A stretch of 32,434 nt of DNA from positions 1-32,434 of the forward strand of contig CANQPX010000022.1 of assembly GCA_947625915.1 (NCBI GenBank), given 5' to 3'. The stretch's first letter is position 1. Every line of letters starts with the position of its first letter. Below the pieces are notes generated by a model. The model made no database searches, was not told where the DNA came from, and worked only from the letters and a program-made list of their open reading frames with translations. The position numbers and the translations under genes are program-made. The DNA comes from an uncultured Clostridia bacterium (lineage in GTDB: Bacteria > Bacillota > Clostridia > Oscillospirales > Ruminococcaceae). Below, piece after piece: positions 15,918 to 23,369 of this stretch.

Positions 15918-17201
15918 TCAGCCGTTGATCTTAGCTGAATCCTTAACGATCTTGCTTGCTTCAGATACCATAAGATCGCTCTTTACAGCTTTTGTACCGA
16001 CAATAGACTTTATTCTTTCGACAGGCATCTTATACTGTTCAGACATTCTTTTTATTTCTTCCTCGACCTGTTCATCGGAGATCTGTACATTTTCGAGTTC
16101 TGCGATCTTTTCGAGGGCAAGTCTTACCTTGACTTGTTTCTGAGCCTGTTCCTCAAATGTTTTGCGGAAAGCGGGCATATCCATATTTGTATACATGAGA
16201 TATGTTTCCATGTTAAGACCCTGCTGAGAAAGGTGCATATTGAAATCTCTTACCATTTCATCGATCTTGTTCTCGAACATTACAGGCGGGATATCCGCGT
16301 TGAGTTTTTCGATAAGTGCTTCAAAAATCTTGTTTTCCGCTTCTGCGTCAGCCATACGGACAGCTTGTTCTTCGAGTTTGGTCTTCATATCCTTTTTGAG
16401 TTCATCAAGTGTATCGAATTCCGTAGCGTCCTTAACGAACTCATCATCGAGTTCGGGAAGTTCCTTTGTCTTGATCTCGTTGAGTTTTATTTTGAATTCG
16501 CAGGGCTGACCGGCAAGTTCTTCCATCTGATATTTTTCGGGGAAAGTAACATTGATAGTGAACTCTTCACCCGTACTTCTGCCTACGATCTGCTCTTCAA
16601 ATCCGGGAACGAAAGTATTTGAACCGAGAGCAAGTTCATAGTTGGAATCTTTTCCGCCGTCGAAAGCAACGCCGTCCTTGAAGCCTTCAAAGTCGATAAC
16701 TGCTATATCGCCGTTCTGAGCGGCTCTGTCGTCAACTGTAACAAGTCTGCCGTTTCTTTCTCTGAGAGCCTGTATCTGCGCGTCAACATCTTCATCTGTT
16801 ACAGTCTTGACAGTTTTTTCAACTTCTATACCCTTATAGTCGGAAATTTCCACATCAGGTTTAACTGTAATGATCACTTTAAAAGTAACGCCTTCGTTTT
16901 TGCTTATTGAAGTAACATTGATCTCGGGATTTGTAACAAGTTCGTAATCCGTTTCGTCCACAGCGGGAGCGACATCGGTATTTACGAGAGCGTTTACTGC
17001 GTCCTCATAAAAAACGTTTTCACCGTAAAGCTGTTCGATCATTTTTCTGGGGGCTTTACCTTTTCTGAAGCCGTTTACGCTGATCCTTCCGCGTGCTCTC
17101 ATATAAGCGTTCTGGATAGCTTTTTCAAAGCCTTCCGCATCTACTTTGATCTCAAGTTCGTACTTTGCGTTTTCGATTTTATTTGTTGAAACTAAACTCA
17201 T
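15918..17201 (-). CDS. tig: Trigger factor, ribosome-associated chaperone and prolyl isomerase
   Basis: 427 aa. It binds near the exit tunnel of the ribosome and shields new chains. The N-terminal ribosome-binding domain has the signature loop GFRKGKAP (residues 44-51). The FKBP-type isomerase domain follows (about 150-245; NGDIAVIDFEGFKDGVAFDGG, FVPGFEEQIVGRSTGEEFTINVTFP). The C-terminal chaperone arms are helical and Glu/Lys-rich. GGAGGA precedes the ATG. It is the first gene of tig-clpP-clpX, the common clostridial and proteobacterial order. Confidence 0.98.
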   Translation of the reverse strand: MSLVSTNKIENAKYELEIKVDAEGFEKAIQNAYMRARGRISVNGFRKGKAPRKMIEQLYGENVFYEDAVNALVNTDVAPAVDETDYELVTNPEINVTSISKNEGVTFKVIITVKPDVEISDYKGIEVEKTVKTVTDEDVDAQIQALRERNGRLVTVDDRAAQNGDIAVIDFEGFKDGVAFDGGKDSNYELALGSNTFVPGFEEQIVGRSTGEEFTINVTFPEKYQMEELAGQPCEFKIKLNEIKTKELPELDDEFVKDATEFDTLDELKKDMKTKLEEQAVRMADAEAENKIFEALIEKLNADIPPVMFENKIDEMVRDFNMHLSQQGLNMETYLMYTNMDMPAFRKTFEEQAQKQVKVRLALEKIAELENVQISDEQVEEEIKRMSEQYKMPVERIKSIVGTKAVKSDLMVSEASKIVKDSAKING

Positions 17202-17239
17202 TTTGAACGTCCTCCATTTTTATAACAAACATATTTGTA

Positions 17240-17248
17240 ATTATAACA
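17240..17248 (-). promoter_or_regulatory. Extended -10 promoter of tig
   Basis: On the minus strand TGT-TATAAT: an extended -10 (TGn) with a perfect hexamer at 17240-17245. The -35 at 17-nt spacing (TGGTAA) is poor. It lies about 40 nt upstream of the tig ATG. Confidence 0.6.
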
Positions 17249-17301
17249 TATTTTAAAAAAAATTACCATACAAAAAAGCACATTTCGCCACATTACACAA
17301 T

Positions 17302-17988
17302 TTATAACACTCTTATAGGGACAAATTGCACAAAATCCCCCGAAACGAGCTGAAAATCTATCCCGTCACGTTCGCCGCAGACCGCATATTTATGTGCTTT
17401 GCCGTGAAGGTGTCCGTAATAGCATTTTTTCACGCCGTATTTATACATAACATCGAGTATGTCATAGTTGTACTCATTTCCGTAAATAGGCGGATAATGC
17501 AGGAAAACAATAGGTTCAAGCCCTTCCGAAACAGCTGACTTTATTGAAGTTTCGAGCCGTCCTGCTTCTCTTGCAAGGACTTTCGCGTCTGCCGGAACTT
17601 GCGTTTCGTTTATCCAGCCCCGCGTACCGCAGATCCCGTGATCGCCGTACCTGTAATGATCGTTGTGCAGGAACTTTATGGTGCTGAAACCGTTTTCCTC
17701 GATAAATCCGTTTAATTTTGACATGGTAGACCACCAGTAATCATGATTGCCCTTCAAGATGATCTTTGTGCCTTTAAGGTCATTGATAAAAGCAAGATCA
17801 GCCTTTGCTTCGTTAAGATCTATCCCCCATGAGACATCTCCCGGGATAACTACCACATCGTCATTTGAAACCGTTTTTTCCCAGTTTTCCGAAAGTCTTT
17901 CAACGTGATCTTCCCAGCCTCCGAAAATGTCCATAGGTTTGTTTACCGAAAGGGACAGATGCAGATCGGCTATCGTAAACAGTGCCAC
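17302..17988 (-). CDS. Calcineurin-like metallophosphoesterase
   Basis: 228 aa, cytoplasmic. The dinuclear metal-site motifs appear in order: ADLHLS (residues 7-12), GDVSWG, GNHDYWW, FLHYPP and YYGHLHG. The WG and YWW sequences after the GD and GNHD motifs mark a clostridial subgroup of unknown substrate, which could be phosphodiesters or nucleotides. The start codon is GTG, with AGAGGTG upstream; no in-frame ATG fits. It follows thrC by 14 nt and probably ends the rplS-to-thrC transcript. No clear terminator is seen after it before the tig promoter. Confidence 0.9.
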   Translation of the reverse strand: MALFTIADLHLSLSVNKPMDIFGGWEDHVERLSENWEKTVSNDDVVVIPGDVSWGIDLNEAKADLAFINDLKGTKIILKGNHDYWWSTMSKLNGFIEENGFSTIKFLHNDHYRYGDHGICGTRGWINETQVPADAKVLAREAGRLETSIKSAVSEGLEPIVFLHYPPIYGNEYNYDILDVMYKYGVKKCYYGHLHGKAHKYAVCGERDGIDFQLVSGDFVQFVPIRVL

Positions 17989-18002
17989 CGCATCACCTCT
18001 TT

Positions 18003-19496
18003 TTAAACGGAAAGCTTGCCGAGAACATAATCTTTCTGCTTTTCCTTGGAAATAACGTCTTTGAAACGTATCTCTTTTGTTTTAAGAGAAGCCAGTGCTT
18101 TGGGGATATCATATCCCGAAAGTTCCGCAAGTCTGTCCACCATATCGAATTCATCGAGCTGTGATACCTTGCCTTCGATCGCTTCCAGAACGCTTGCGCT
18201 GAACTTGTAAGGACTTGCGGTGGAAGCGATGATAGTCTTTGTTGTATCGCCTGTTTCGCGGCGGTAGTCCTCATAGACTTTTACCGCCACCGCAGAGTGG
18301 GTATCGAGAGTATATGAATATTTTTCATAGATCCTCTTGATAGTTTCTTTTGTTTCCTTATCGTCACAATATCCTGCCGCAAATTCTTCCGAAAGTTTTC
18401 TCTTGATGTCGTCTGTAACTTCGTATCTTCCGTTTTTGCTGAGAGAACCGAACCAATCCCTTATAACAGCGTCATTTTCTCCGCACATGATGTACAGCAG
18501 TCTTTCGAGGTTGCTTGATATCAGTATATCCATCGAAGGAGAGATAGTTGTAAAGAACTCTCTGTTCCTGTCATAAATGCCGGTCTTTATAAAGTCTGTA
18601 AGCACCTTATTGGAATTTGATGCGCAAACGAGTTTGTTGACGGGAACTCCCATGTGTTTTGCATAATAAGCCGCAAGGATATTTCCGAAATTACCTGTCG
18701 GAACAACGATGTTTACCTTATCCCCTGCTTTTATCTCTCCGTCTTTTACAAGTGAAGAATACGCGGAAATATAGTAAATTATCTGCGGTGCAAGACGTCC
18801 CCAGTTAATGGAATTTGCGCTGGAGAACATCATTCCCTTTGCATCGAGTTCGGCTTTGATCTTTTCGTCCGTGAAAATAGCCTTTACACCGTTCTGGCAA
18901 TCATCAAAATTTCCCTCAACGGCGCATACAGCAACGTTTTCGCCGCTTTGCGTCGTCATCTGGCGCTTCTGCATCGGACTTACGCCGTCCTCGGGGTAAA
19001 ATACCATTATCTGAGTTCCGGGAACGTCTGCAAATCCTTCAAGAGCAGCTTTTCCCGTATCACCGGAAGTTGCAACGAGAATGACTATCTTCTTGCTTAT
19101 ATTTATTTTCTTTGCGGAAGTCGTCAGCAGATAAGGAAGTATCTGCAGAGCCATATCCTTGAAAGCGCAGGTAGGACCGTGCCAGAGTTCGAGGATATAT
19201 GTTCCGTCAAAAAGATGAGCGAGTTCCGAGATATTTTCCGTAGCAAATTTCTTGTCATTGTAAGCATTGTCCGTACAATATCTTATTTCCGCATCGGTAA
19301 AGTCCGTAAGATATTTTGCAAAAATATAAGCGGCTCTTTCCTTATAGCTCATTTCGCCGAGTTTAACTATTTCGTCCATGCTTATCGACGGTATTTCCGA
19401 GGGAACATAAAGTCCTCCGTCGGCGGAGATACCGTTTACTATAGCTTCCGCAGAAGTGATCTTAACGCTGCTGTCTCTTGTGCTTTTGTAATACAT
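18003..19496 (-). CDS. thrC: Threonine synthase
   Basis: 497 aa, the long form of threonine synthase. It converts O-phospho-L-homoserine to L-threonine with PLP, the last step of threonine synthesis. The N-terminal segment (MYYKSTRDSS through ADGGLYVP) is typical. The PLP lysine is Lys113 in TCAFKDMALQ, and the phosphate-binding and cofactor-contact regions are VATSGDTGKAALEGF and VPTGNFGNILAAYYAK. AAAGGA lies about 11 nt upstream of the ATG. It follows yraN by 28 nt. No threonine-specific attenuator is visible in that short gap, so regulation would act elsewhere. Confidence 0.97.
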   Translation of the reverse strand: MYYKSTRDSSVKITSAEAIVNGISADGGLYVPSEIPSISMDEIVKLGEMSYKERAAYIFAKYLTDFTDAEIRYCTDNAYNDKKFATENISELAHLFDGTYILELWHGPTCAFKDMALQILPYLLTTSAKKINISKKIVILVATSGDTGKAALEGFADVPGTQIMVFYPEDGVSPMQKRQMTTQSGENVAVCAVEGNFDDCQNGVKAIFTDEKIKAELDAKGMMFSSANSINWGRLAPQIIYYISAYSSLVKDGEIKAGDKVNIVVPTGNFGNILAAYYAKHMGVPVNKLVCASNSNKVLTDFIKTGIYDRNREFFTTISPSMDILISSNLERLLYIMCGENDAVIRDWFGSLSKNGRYEVTDDIKRKLSEEFAAGYCDDKETKETIKRIYEKYSYTLDTHSAVAVKVYEDYRRETGDTTKTIIASTASPYKFSASVLEAIEGKVSQLDEFDMVDRLAELSGYDIPKALASLKTKEIRFKDVISKEKQKDYVLGKLSV

Positions 19497-19524
19497 ACGC
19501 TAACAGTCCTTTACAAAAAATTAC

Positions 19525-19893
19525 TTATTTGCTTGCATCGAAAGCATTTTCGACATATCTGAACCCGACTATCTTTCCCTCCGACACCGTGACCACCGCA
19601 ACGTCAAAGCGCGGCTGAAAGTTATGGGGATAACGTATCGAATACTGTTCCGAAGCTTTTATTATCAATTTTTTCTTTTTTGGAGTAACGGCTTCAAAGC
19701 CGCTGACGAGGGGATCGGGGGATCTTGTTTTCACTTCCGTGAAAGCTATGACGCCGTCCTTAACGGCAATGATGTCGATCTCGCCGCCTTTGATCCTGAA
19801 ATTTCTTTTAAGGATATTATATCCTTTTTTTATCAGGTAATAAGCGGCAACATTTTCACCCAGATCGCCGATCTGTTTTTTATCTGTTTTCAT
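19525..19893 (-). CDS. yraN: YraN/UPF0102 family nuclease-fold protein
   Basis: 122 aa. Small protein with a restriction-endonuclease-like fold. It has the family blocks LGENVAAYYLIKKGYNIL, NFRIKGGEIDIIA (acidic metal ligands) and FTEVKTR (the ExK half of the PD-ExK core). The biological role is not established; it is nearly always encoded next to rnhB. The start overlaps the end of rnhB by 14 nt, so translation is coupled. Confidence 0.95.
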   Translation of the reverse strand: MKTDKKQIGDLGENVAAYYLIKKGYNILKRNFRIKGGEIDIIAVKDGVIAFTEVKTRSPDPLVSGFEAVTPKKKKLIIKASEQYSIRYPHNFQPRFDVAVVTVSEGKIVGFRYVENAFDASK

Positions 19894-20506
19894 TTCCCAA
19901 CAATTTCTTTAAGAATGACATTCTGTGTATCGGGCACGGACCGTGTTCAAGGATAAGTTCATTATGGAGTTTTGTTCCGTAGCCTTTATGTTTGTCAAAG
20001 CAATACTGCGGATATTTTTCAGCCATTTCGCGCATATATCTGTCACGGCTGACTTTTGCGAGTATAGAAGCCGCGGCAATGCTTGCTGACAAGCCGTCTC
20101 CCTTTACAACTGTTTCCGTTCGGCAATCAAGTACCGGAGCTTTGTTTCCGTCTATAAGAGCGGTATCTGCGGGAATTCCCAGACCGTTGTATGCTCTTGT
20201 CATTGCAAGGAGTGCGGCATTAAGGATATTCATTTCCTCTATTTCCTCAACGGAAGCCGTTGCAACACAAAAAGCCTTTGCTTTGGAAATTATTTCATCA
20301 TAAAGAAGTTCGCGTTTTTTTTCGGAAAGTTTTTTGCTGTCATTCAGACCTTCAATATAAATGCCGCTGTCGAAGATCACAGCGGCTGCATAAACATCTC
20401 CCGCGAGAGGACCTCTTCCCGCTTCGTCTATGCCGCAAATTACGGGGAAATTCTTCCTTACGTCATTATCAAAGCCGAAAAGATCGGCTTGTACTGTTGT
20501 TTTCAT
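19880..20506 (-). CDS. rnhB: Ribonuclease HII
   Basis: 208 aa. It removes RNA from RNA-DNA hybrids and single ribonucleotides from DNA. The catalytic motif GIDEAGRGPLAG (about residues 25-36) carries the first Asp and Glu. The GRG loop, LIDGNKAP, and a DGLSASIAAASILAKVSRDRYM block with the further acidic residues are intact, as is the HKGYGTKLH segment. AAAAGGA precedes the ATG, which overlaps the rbgA stop (ATGA). Confidence 0.97.
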   Translation of the reverse strand: MKTTVQADLFGFDNDVRKNFPVICGIDEAGRGPLAGDVYAAAVIFDSGIYIEGLNDSKKLSEKKRELLYDEIISKAKAFCVATASVEEIEEMNILNAALLAMTRAYNGLGIPADTALIDGNKAPVLDCRTETVVKGDGLSASIAAASILAKVSRDRYMREMAEKYPQYCFDKHKGYGTKLHNELILEHGPCPIHRMSFLKKLLGNENR

Positions 20507-21378
20507 ATTATCCGATCCTTTTGCGGAAGTTCAAGGGTGATCTGTCCCAGTTTACCGCATCTGTATTCATCGAGAACAGCCGCTGCCGCGCGTTCGGTGT
20601 CGATCTCGCCGCCCGAAACGAGCATACCGCGTGCTTTTCCCACTTTCATCAGCAGTTCGTAACCGTCCTCGCCTTCCGATACATCTATTTTGTATCTTTC
20701 GGAAAGCCGTTCTTTATAAAGTCCGCTGAGGATATAAAGCAATCTGCACGCAAGGGCTTCCGTGTCCACTACATCGTCCTTTACCGCTCCCGTGAAAGCA
20801 AGTTTTTCGCCCACCGACATATCATCGAATTTAGGCCACAAAACTCCGGGCATATCCAGAAGTTCTATATCATTGCCTACTTTGACCCATTGTTTATCTC
20901 TTGTAACACCGGGACGATCCTCCACTTTTGCTTTTTTCTGTCCTGCGAGCCTGTTTATGAAAGAAGATTTCCCCACATTTGGTATACCTACTACCATAAG
21001 GTGGAGCGTTCTGCCTTTCATGCCCTTGGCTTCGTACTTTTTCAGCAGTTCTGCCAGAACGTTCCTTACGGCGGGAGCAAATTTATTCAGACCTTTTCCG
21101 CTGCGGCAGTCTGCGGCAATTGCCGTTATGCCCTGATTGCCGTACCATGACAGCCATTTCTGAGTTGAAGCATTATCCGCAGCGTCGCATTTATTGAGAA
21201 TGACGATCCTTGGTTTTCCTTCGATAATTGAACCGAGATCGGGATTTCTGCTTGATTCGGGAACGCGGGCGTCGAGTATCTCCACCACCGCGTCCACCAA
21301 CGGCAGGTTTGCCTTTATCATACGTCTGGTTTTGGTCATATGACCGGGGAACCATTGAATAGACGGGATATCAGTCAT
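20503..21378 (-). CDS. rbgA: Ribosome biogenesis GTPase RbgA (YlqF)
   Basis: 291 aa. Circularly permuted GTPase that acts late in 50S assembly. The N-terminal WFPGHM motif is family-specific. G motifs come in permuted order: G4 NKCD (62-65), G1 GIPNVGKSS (131-139), G2 around PGVTRD and G3 DMPG (175-178). GGAGGG precedes the ATG. Position after lepB and before rnhB is the standard Firmicute order. Confidence 0.97.
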   Translation of the reverse strand: MTDIPSIQWFPGHMTKTRRMIKANLPLVDAVVEILDARVPESSRNPDLGSIIEGKPRIVILNKCDAADNASTQKWLSWYGNQGITAIAADCRSGKGLNKFAPAVRNVLAELLKKYEAKGMKGRTLHLMVVGIPNVGKSSFINRLAGQKKAKVEDRPGVTRDKQWVKVGNDIELLDMPGVLWPKFDDMSVGEKLAFTGAVKDDVVDTEALACRLLYILSGLYKERLSERYKIDVSEGEDGYELLMKVGKARGMLVSGGEIDTERAAAAVLDEYRCGKLGQITLELPQKDRII

Positions 21379-21391
21379 TTTTCCCTCCGTG

Positions 21392-22015
21392 TCAAGCGGG
21401 AACGCCTATTGAATCGAACGGGAATATTCTTACAACGACCTTGCCCAGTATATCGTCCTCTTCGACAAAACCTATCCTCGGGTCTCTGCTGTCGGTAGAA
21501 TTCATACGGTTATCGCCCATTACAAATACATATCCGTCAGGAACGACCACCGGATACTGATGACCGCCCTCGTCCATTTTAGTAAGTTCCTTTATATAGG
21601 GTTCATCGAGAGTTTTTCCATCGACCGAAACTTCACCGCTGTCGAAGTTTATATCGACTGTCTGCCCCTCAACTGCGATAACGCGTTTTACAATGACTTT
21701 GCCGAGACCGTTAACGGATTCCAGTTCGTTTGAAGCGCCATAAACATGACCTTCGTTGTTATTGACGATAACGATATCCCCTGCTTCGGGTTCATAGAAA
21801 AGATGTGATACCACAAGTCTGTCACCGTCCGTAAGTGTCGGGAGCATCGATTCTCCTTCAACGTTGGCGACTCTCAGAATGAAAGTGAATATAAGTATAA
21901 CGGCAAAAAAAGCGAAGATTATCGTTTCCACCCAATCAATAAATTCTTCTGCCGCAGTGATCTCATTATTTTTGTTTTCGTCAAGAACTTCGTAGTTGAG
22001 TTCATATTTTGCCAT
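21392..22015 (-). CDS. lepB: Signal peptidase I
   Basis: 207 aa. It cleaves signal peptides on the outer face of the membrane. One N-terminal membrane segment (about residues 31-49) is followed by the catalytic Ser56 in GESMLPT and Lys110 in VIVKRVIA, with the box-E motif MGDNRMNSTDSR. AAAGGGTG precedes the ATG. A terminator-like hairpin (22101-22125) and a 7-bp inverted repeat AAATGAC/GTCATTT (22046-22067) lie between it and rplS, so its level may be set separately from L19. Confidence 0.97.
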   Translation of the reverse strand: MAKYELNYEVLDENKNNEITAAEEFIDWVETIIFAFFAVILIFTFILRVANVEGESMLPTLTDGDRLVVSHLFYEPEAGDIVIVNNNEGHVYGASNELESVNGLGKVIVKRVIAVEGQTVDINFDSGEVSVDGKTLDEPYIKELTKMDEGGHQYPVVVPDGYVFVMGDNRMNSTDSRDPRIGFVEEDDILGKVVVRIFPFDSIGVPA

Positions 22016-22100
22016 AGCAGTACACCCTTTCCTTGATTATTTTACAAATGACGTGATCTTGTCATTTTATGCCGGGGCATATCAGACCGCAAGTATAGCA

Positions 22101-22125
22101 CAAAAGGGACAAAAAGTCCCTTTTG
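22101..22125 (-). terminator. Terminator-like hairpin between rplS and lepB
   Basis: Stem CAAAAGGGAC / GTCCCTTTTG with a 5-nt loop, 12 nt after the rplS stop, ending in TTTTG on the minus strand. The U-tract is short and part of the stem, so partial read-through into lepB is likely. This would give high L19 and lower downstream expression. Confidence 0.65.
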
Positions 22126-22137
22126 CGGTCACCGCTG

Positions 22138-22482
22138 TCAGCGGATCTGTTCTTTGACTTTTGCGGCTTTTCCCACTCTGTCGCGGATATAGTAAAGTTT
22201 GCTGCGGCGGACTTTACCGCTTCTTACAACTTCTACCTTATCGACAACGGGAGAATGAACAGGGAATACTCTTTCGATGCCGCAGCCGTGAGCGACACGT
22301 CTTACGGTAAATGTTTCGTTTATACCGCCGTGTTTCTTGGCAATTACGGTACCCTCGAAGATCTGGATCCTGTACTTATCGCCTTCCTTGATCTTAACGG
22401 ACACCTTGACGGTATCGCCGATGTTTACGGCGGGAGCGTCTTTTTTAAGGCTTCCGTCGCTTATGAGTTTGAGTGCGTCCAT
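22138..22482 (-). CDS. rplS: 50S ribosomal protein L19
   Basis: 114 aa, the normal length. The L19 signature is clear: [52 protein letters not shown] and [20 protein letters not shown]19 lies at the 30S-50S interface. A strong AGGAGG precedes the ATG. It is the first gene of rplS-lepB-rbgA-rnhB-yraN and has a structured leader, as expected for feedback-regulated ribosomal protein genes. Confidence 0.99.
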   Translation of the reverse strand: MDALKLISDGSLKKDAPAVNIGDTVKVSVKIKEGDKYRIQIFEGTVIAKKHGGINETFTVRRVAHGCGIERVFPVHSPVVDKVEVVRSGKVRRSKLYYIRDRVGKAAKVKEQIR

Positions 22483-22636
22483 ATTTATTTCCTCCTAAAT
22501 CAGAGACATTCTTACCTTTCGCAAGAGAGCCGGTCTTACACTCATGCCGGCATAAGGCAGCGGACTGTCCATTTAATGTCAGCCGTACGGCAGGCATTAA
22601 TCTCGCCCGATGTTCACCGGGCGGATCATCAAATGC
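22483..22636 (-). ncRNA. Structured 5' leader of rplS (possible L19 leader)
   Basis: Between the promoter and the rplS ATG the minus-strand RNA can form CGCCCG/CGGGCG (22604-22623). It can also form a long stem TTAATG/CATTAA enclosing GCCG/CGGC (22573-22600) and a GCCGG/CCGGC stem (22529-22551), followed by AGGAGG. L19 leaders that bind the protein for autoregulation are known in Firmicutes. I infer membership from position and structure, not from a covariance-model match. Confidence 0.5.
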
Positions 22637-22642
22637 TCTTTA

Positions 22643-22671
22643 ATATTATCACATTTTTATACAGATTGCAA
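22643..22671 (-). promoter_or_regulatory. Promoter of the rplS operon
   Basis: On the minus strand TTGCAA (22666-22671), a 17-nt spacer and TAATAT (22643-22648), about 160 nt upstream of the rplS ATG. Confidence 0.65.
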
Positions 22672-22703
22672 GTATTTTTGAGTAAAATTTTGTGAAATGT
22701 GAA

Positions 22704-23369
22704 TTATATAAATTTTTCTCCGTTTTTGCAAAGAATTTTTGTACGTTTCGCACAAACACTGTCAAACTTTATCCCGCTTATTTCCGAAAAGACCTCTGTA
22801 AAAACATTCGAGTTGATATTCAGATCCCCGCCTGCGGGCAGCCTTATGCTGACCGTAAGCGTATCTTCGGAAACTTTTTTATCTTTGATGTCTATATACG
22901 GGCGTATATCCATTTTTACCGTTCCCTTGCTTTTGGAACGTTTGTCTATCTCTATCGTTTCCGCGGCAAGCATTTTATCCAGTCCCGAAAGCATTTTCTC
23001 TCCCGCTCCGCGGCTCTCGAAGCATATTTCATATTCCGCATATCCTATATCCTTATTTTTATATATCGGTCTTGCGATATCCAGTATCGACAGTCCGTCG
23101 GGCATAGCCGCGTCAAGGCGTTTGCGGACATTTTCAAGGTCAACTTCTTCCGTTACCGAAAAATCCATATATTCCGTGCTGCTTGAAACTCCCAGCGAGA
23201 GCGCCAGCGGGAAATTTAAATAGATATGCGGGTTGAAGCCCTGTGAGTACCATACCGGCAGCTTTGAACGCTTCAATGCTCTCTGCATCGTTCTGAACAG
23301 ATCAAGGTGCGAGATATAAACTGCTCGTCCTTTTTTCTCGAATACCGCTCTCAGTTCAGTCTTTTCCAA
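22704..23369 (-). CDS. DUF2344/TIGR03936 protein, partner of the radical SAM enzyme
   Basis: About 221 aa. The family block is clear: LRAVFEKKGRAVYISHLDL, RTMQRALKRSKLPVWYSQGF and NPHIYLNFPLALSLGVSSSTEYMDF. Members are almost always encoded with, or fused to, the TIGR03960-type radical SAM protein that precedes it here. Function is unknown. I place the start at a TTG (MEKTELRAVF) that has GGAGG 8 nt upstream and overlaps the end of the radical SAM gene by 14 nt. The longer open frame upstream lies within that gene. In many clostridia rng and rplU follow. Here the next gene is rplS with its own promoter. Confidence 0.9.
   Translation of the reverse strand: MEKTELRAVFEKKGRAVYISHLDLFRTMQRALKRSKLPVWYSQGFNPHIYLNFPLALSLGVSSSTEYMDFSVTEEVDLENVRKRLDAAMPDGLSILDIARPIYKNKDIGYAEYEICFESRGAGEKMLSGLDKMLAAETIEIDKRSKSKGTVKMDIRPYIDIKDKKVSEDTLTVSIRLPAGGDLNINSNVFTEVFSEISGIKFDSVCAKRTKILCKNGEKFI

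Noticed and set aside
19497-19524. T-box or threonine attenuator ahead of thrC
   Set aside because: The gap is only 28 nt and holds no structure.
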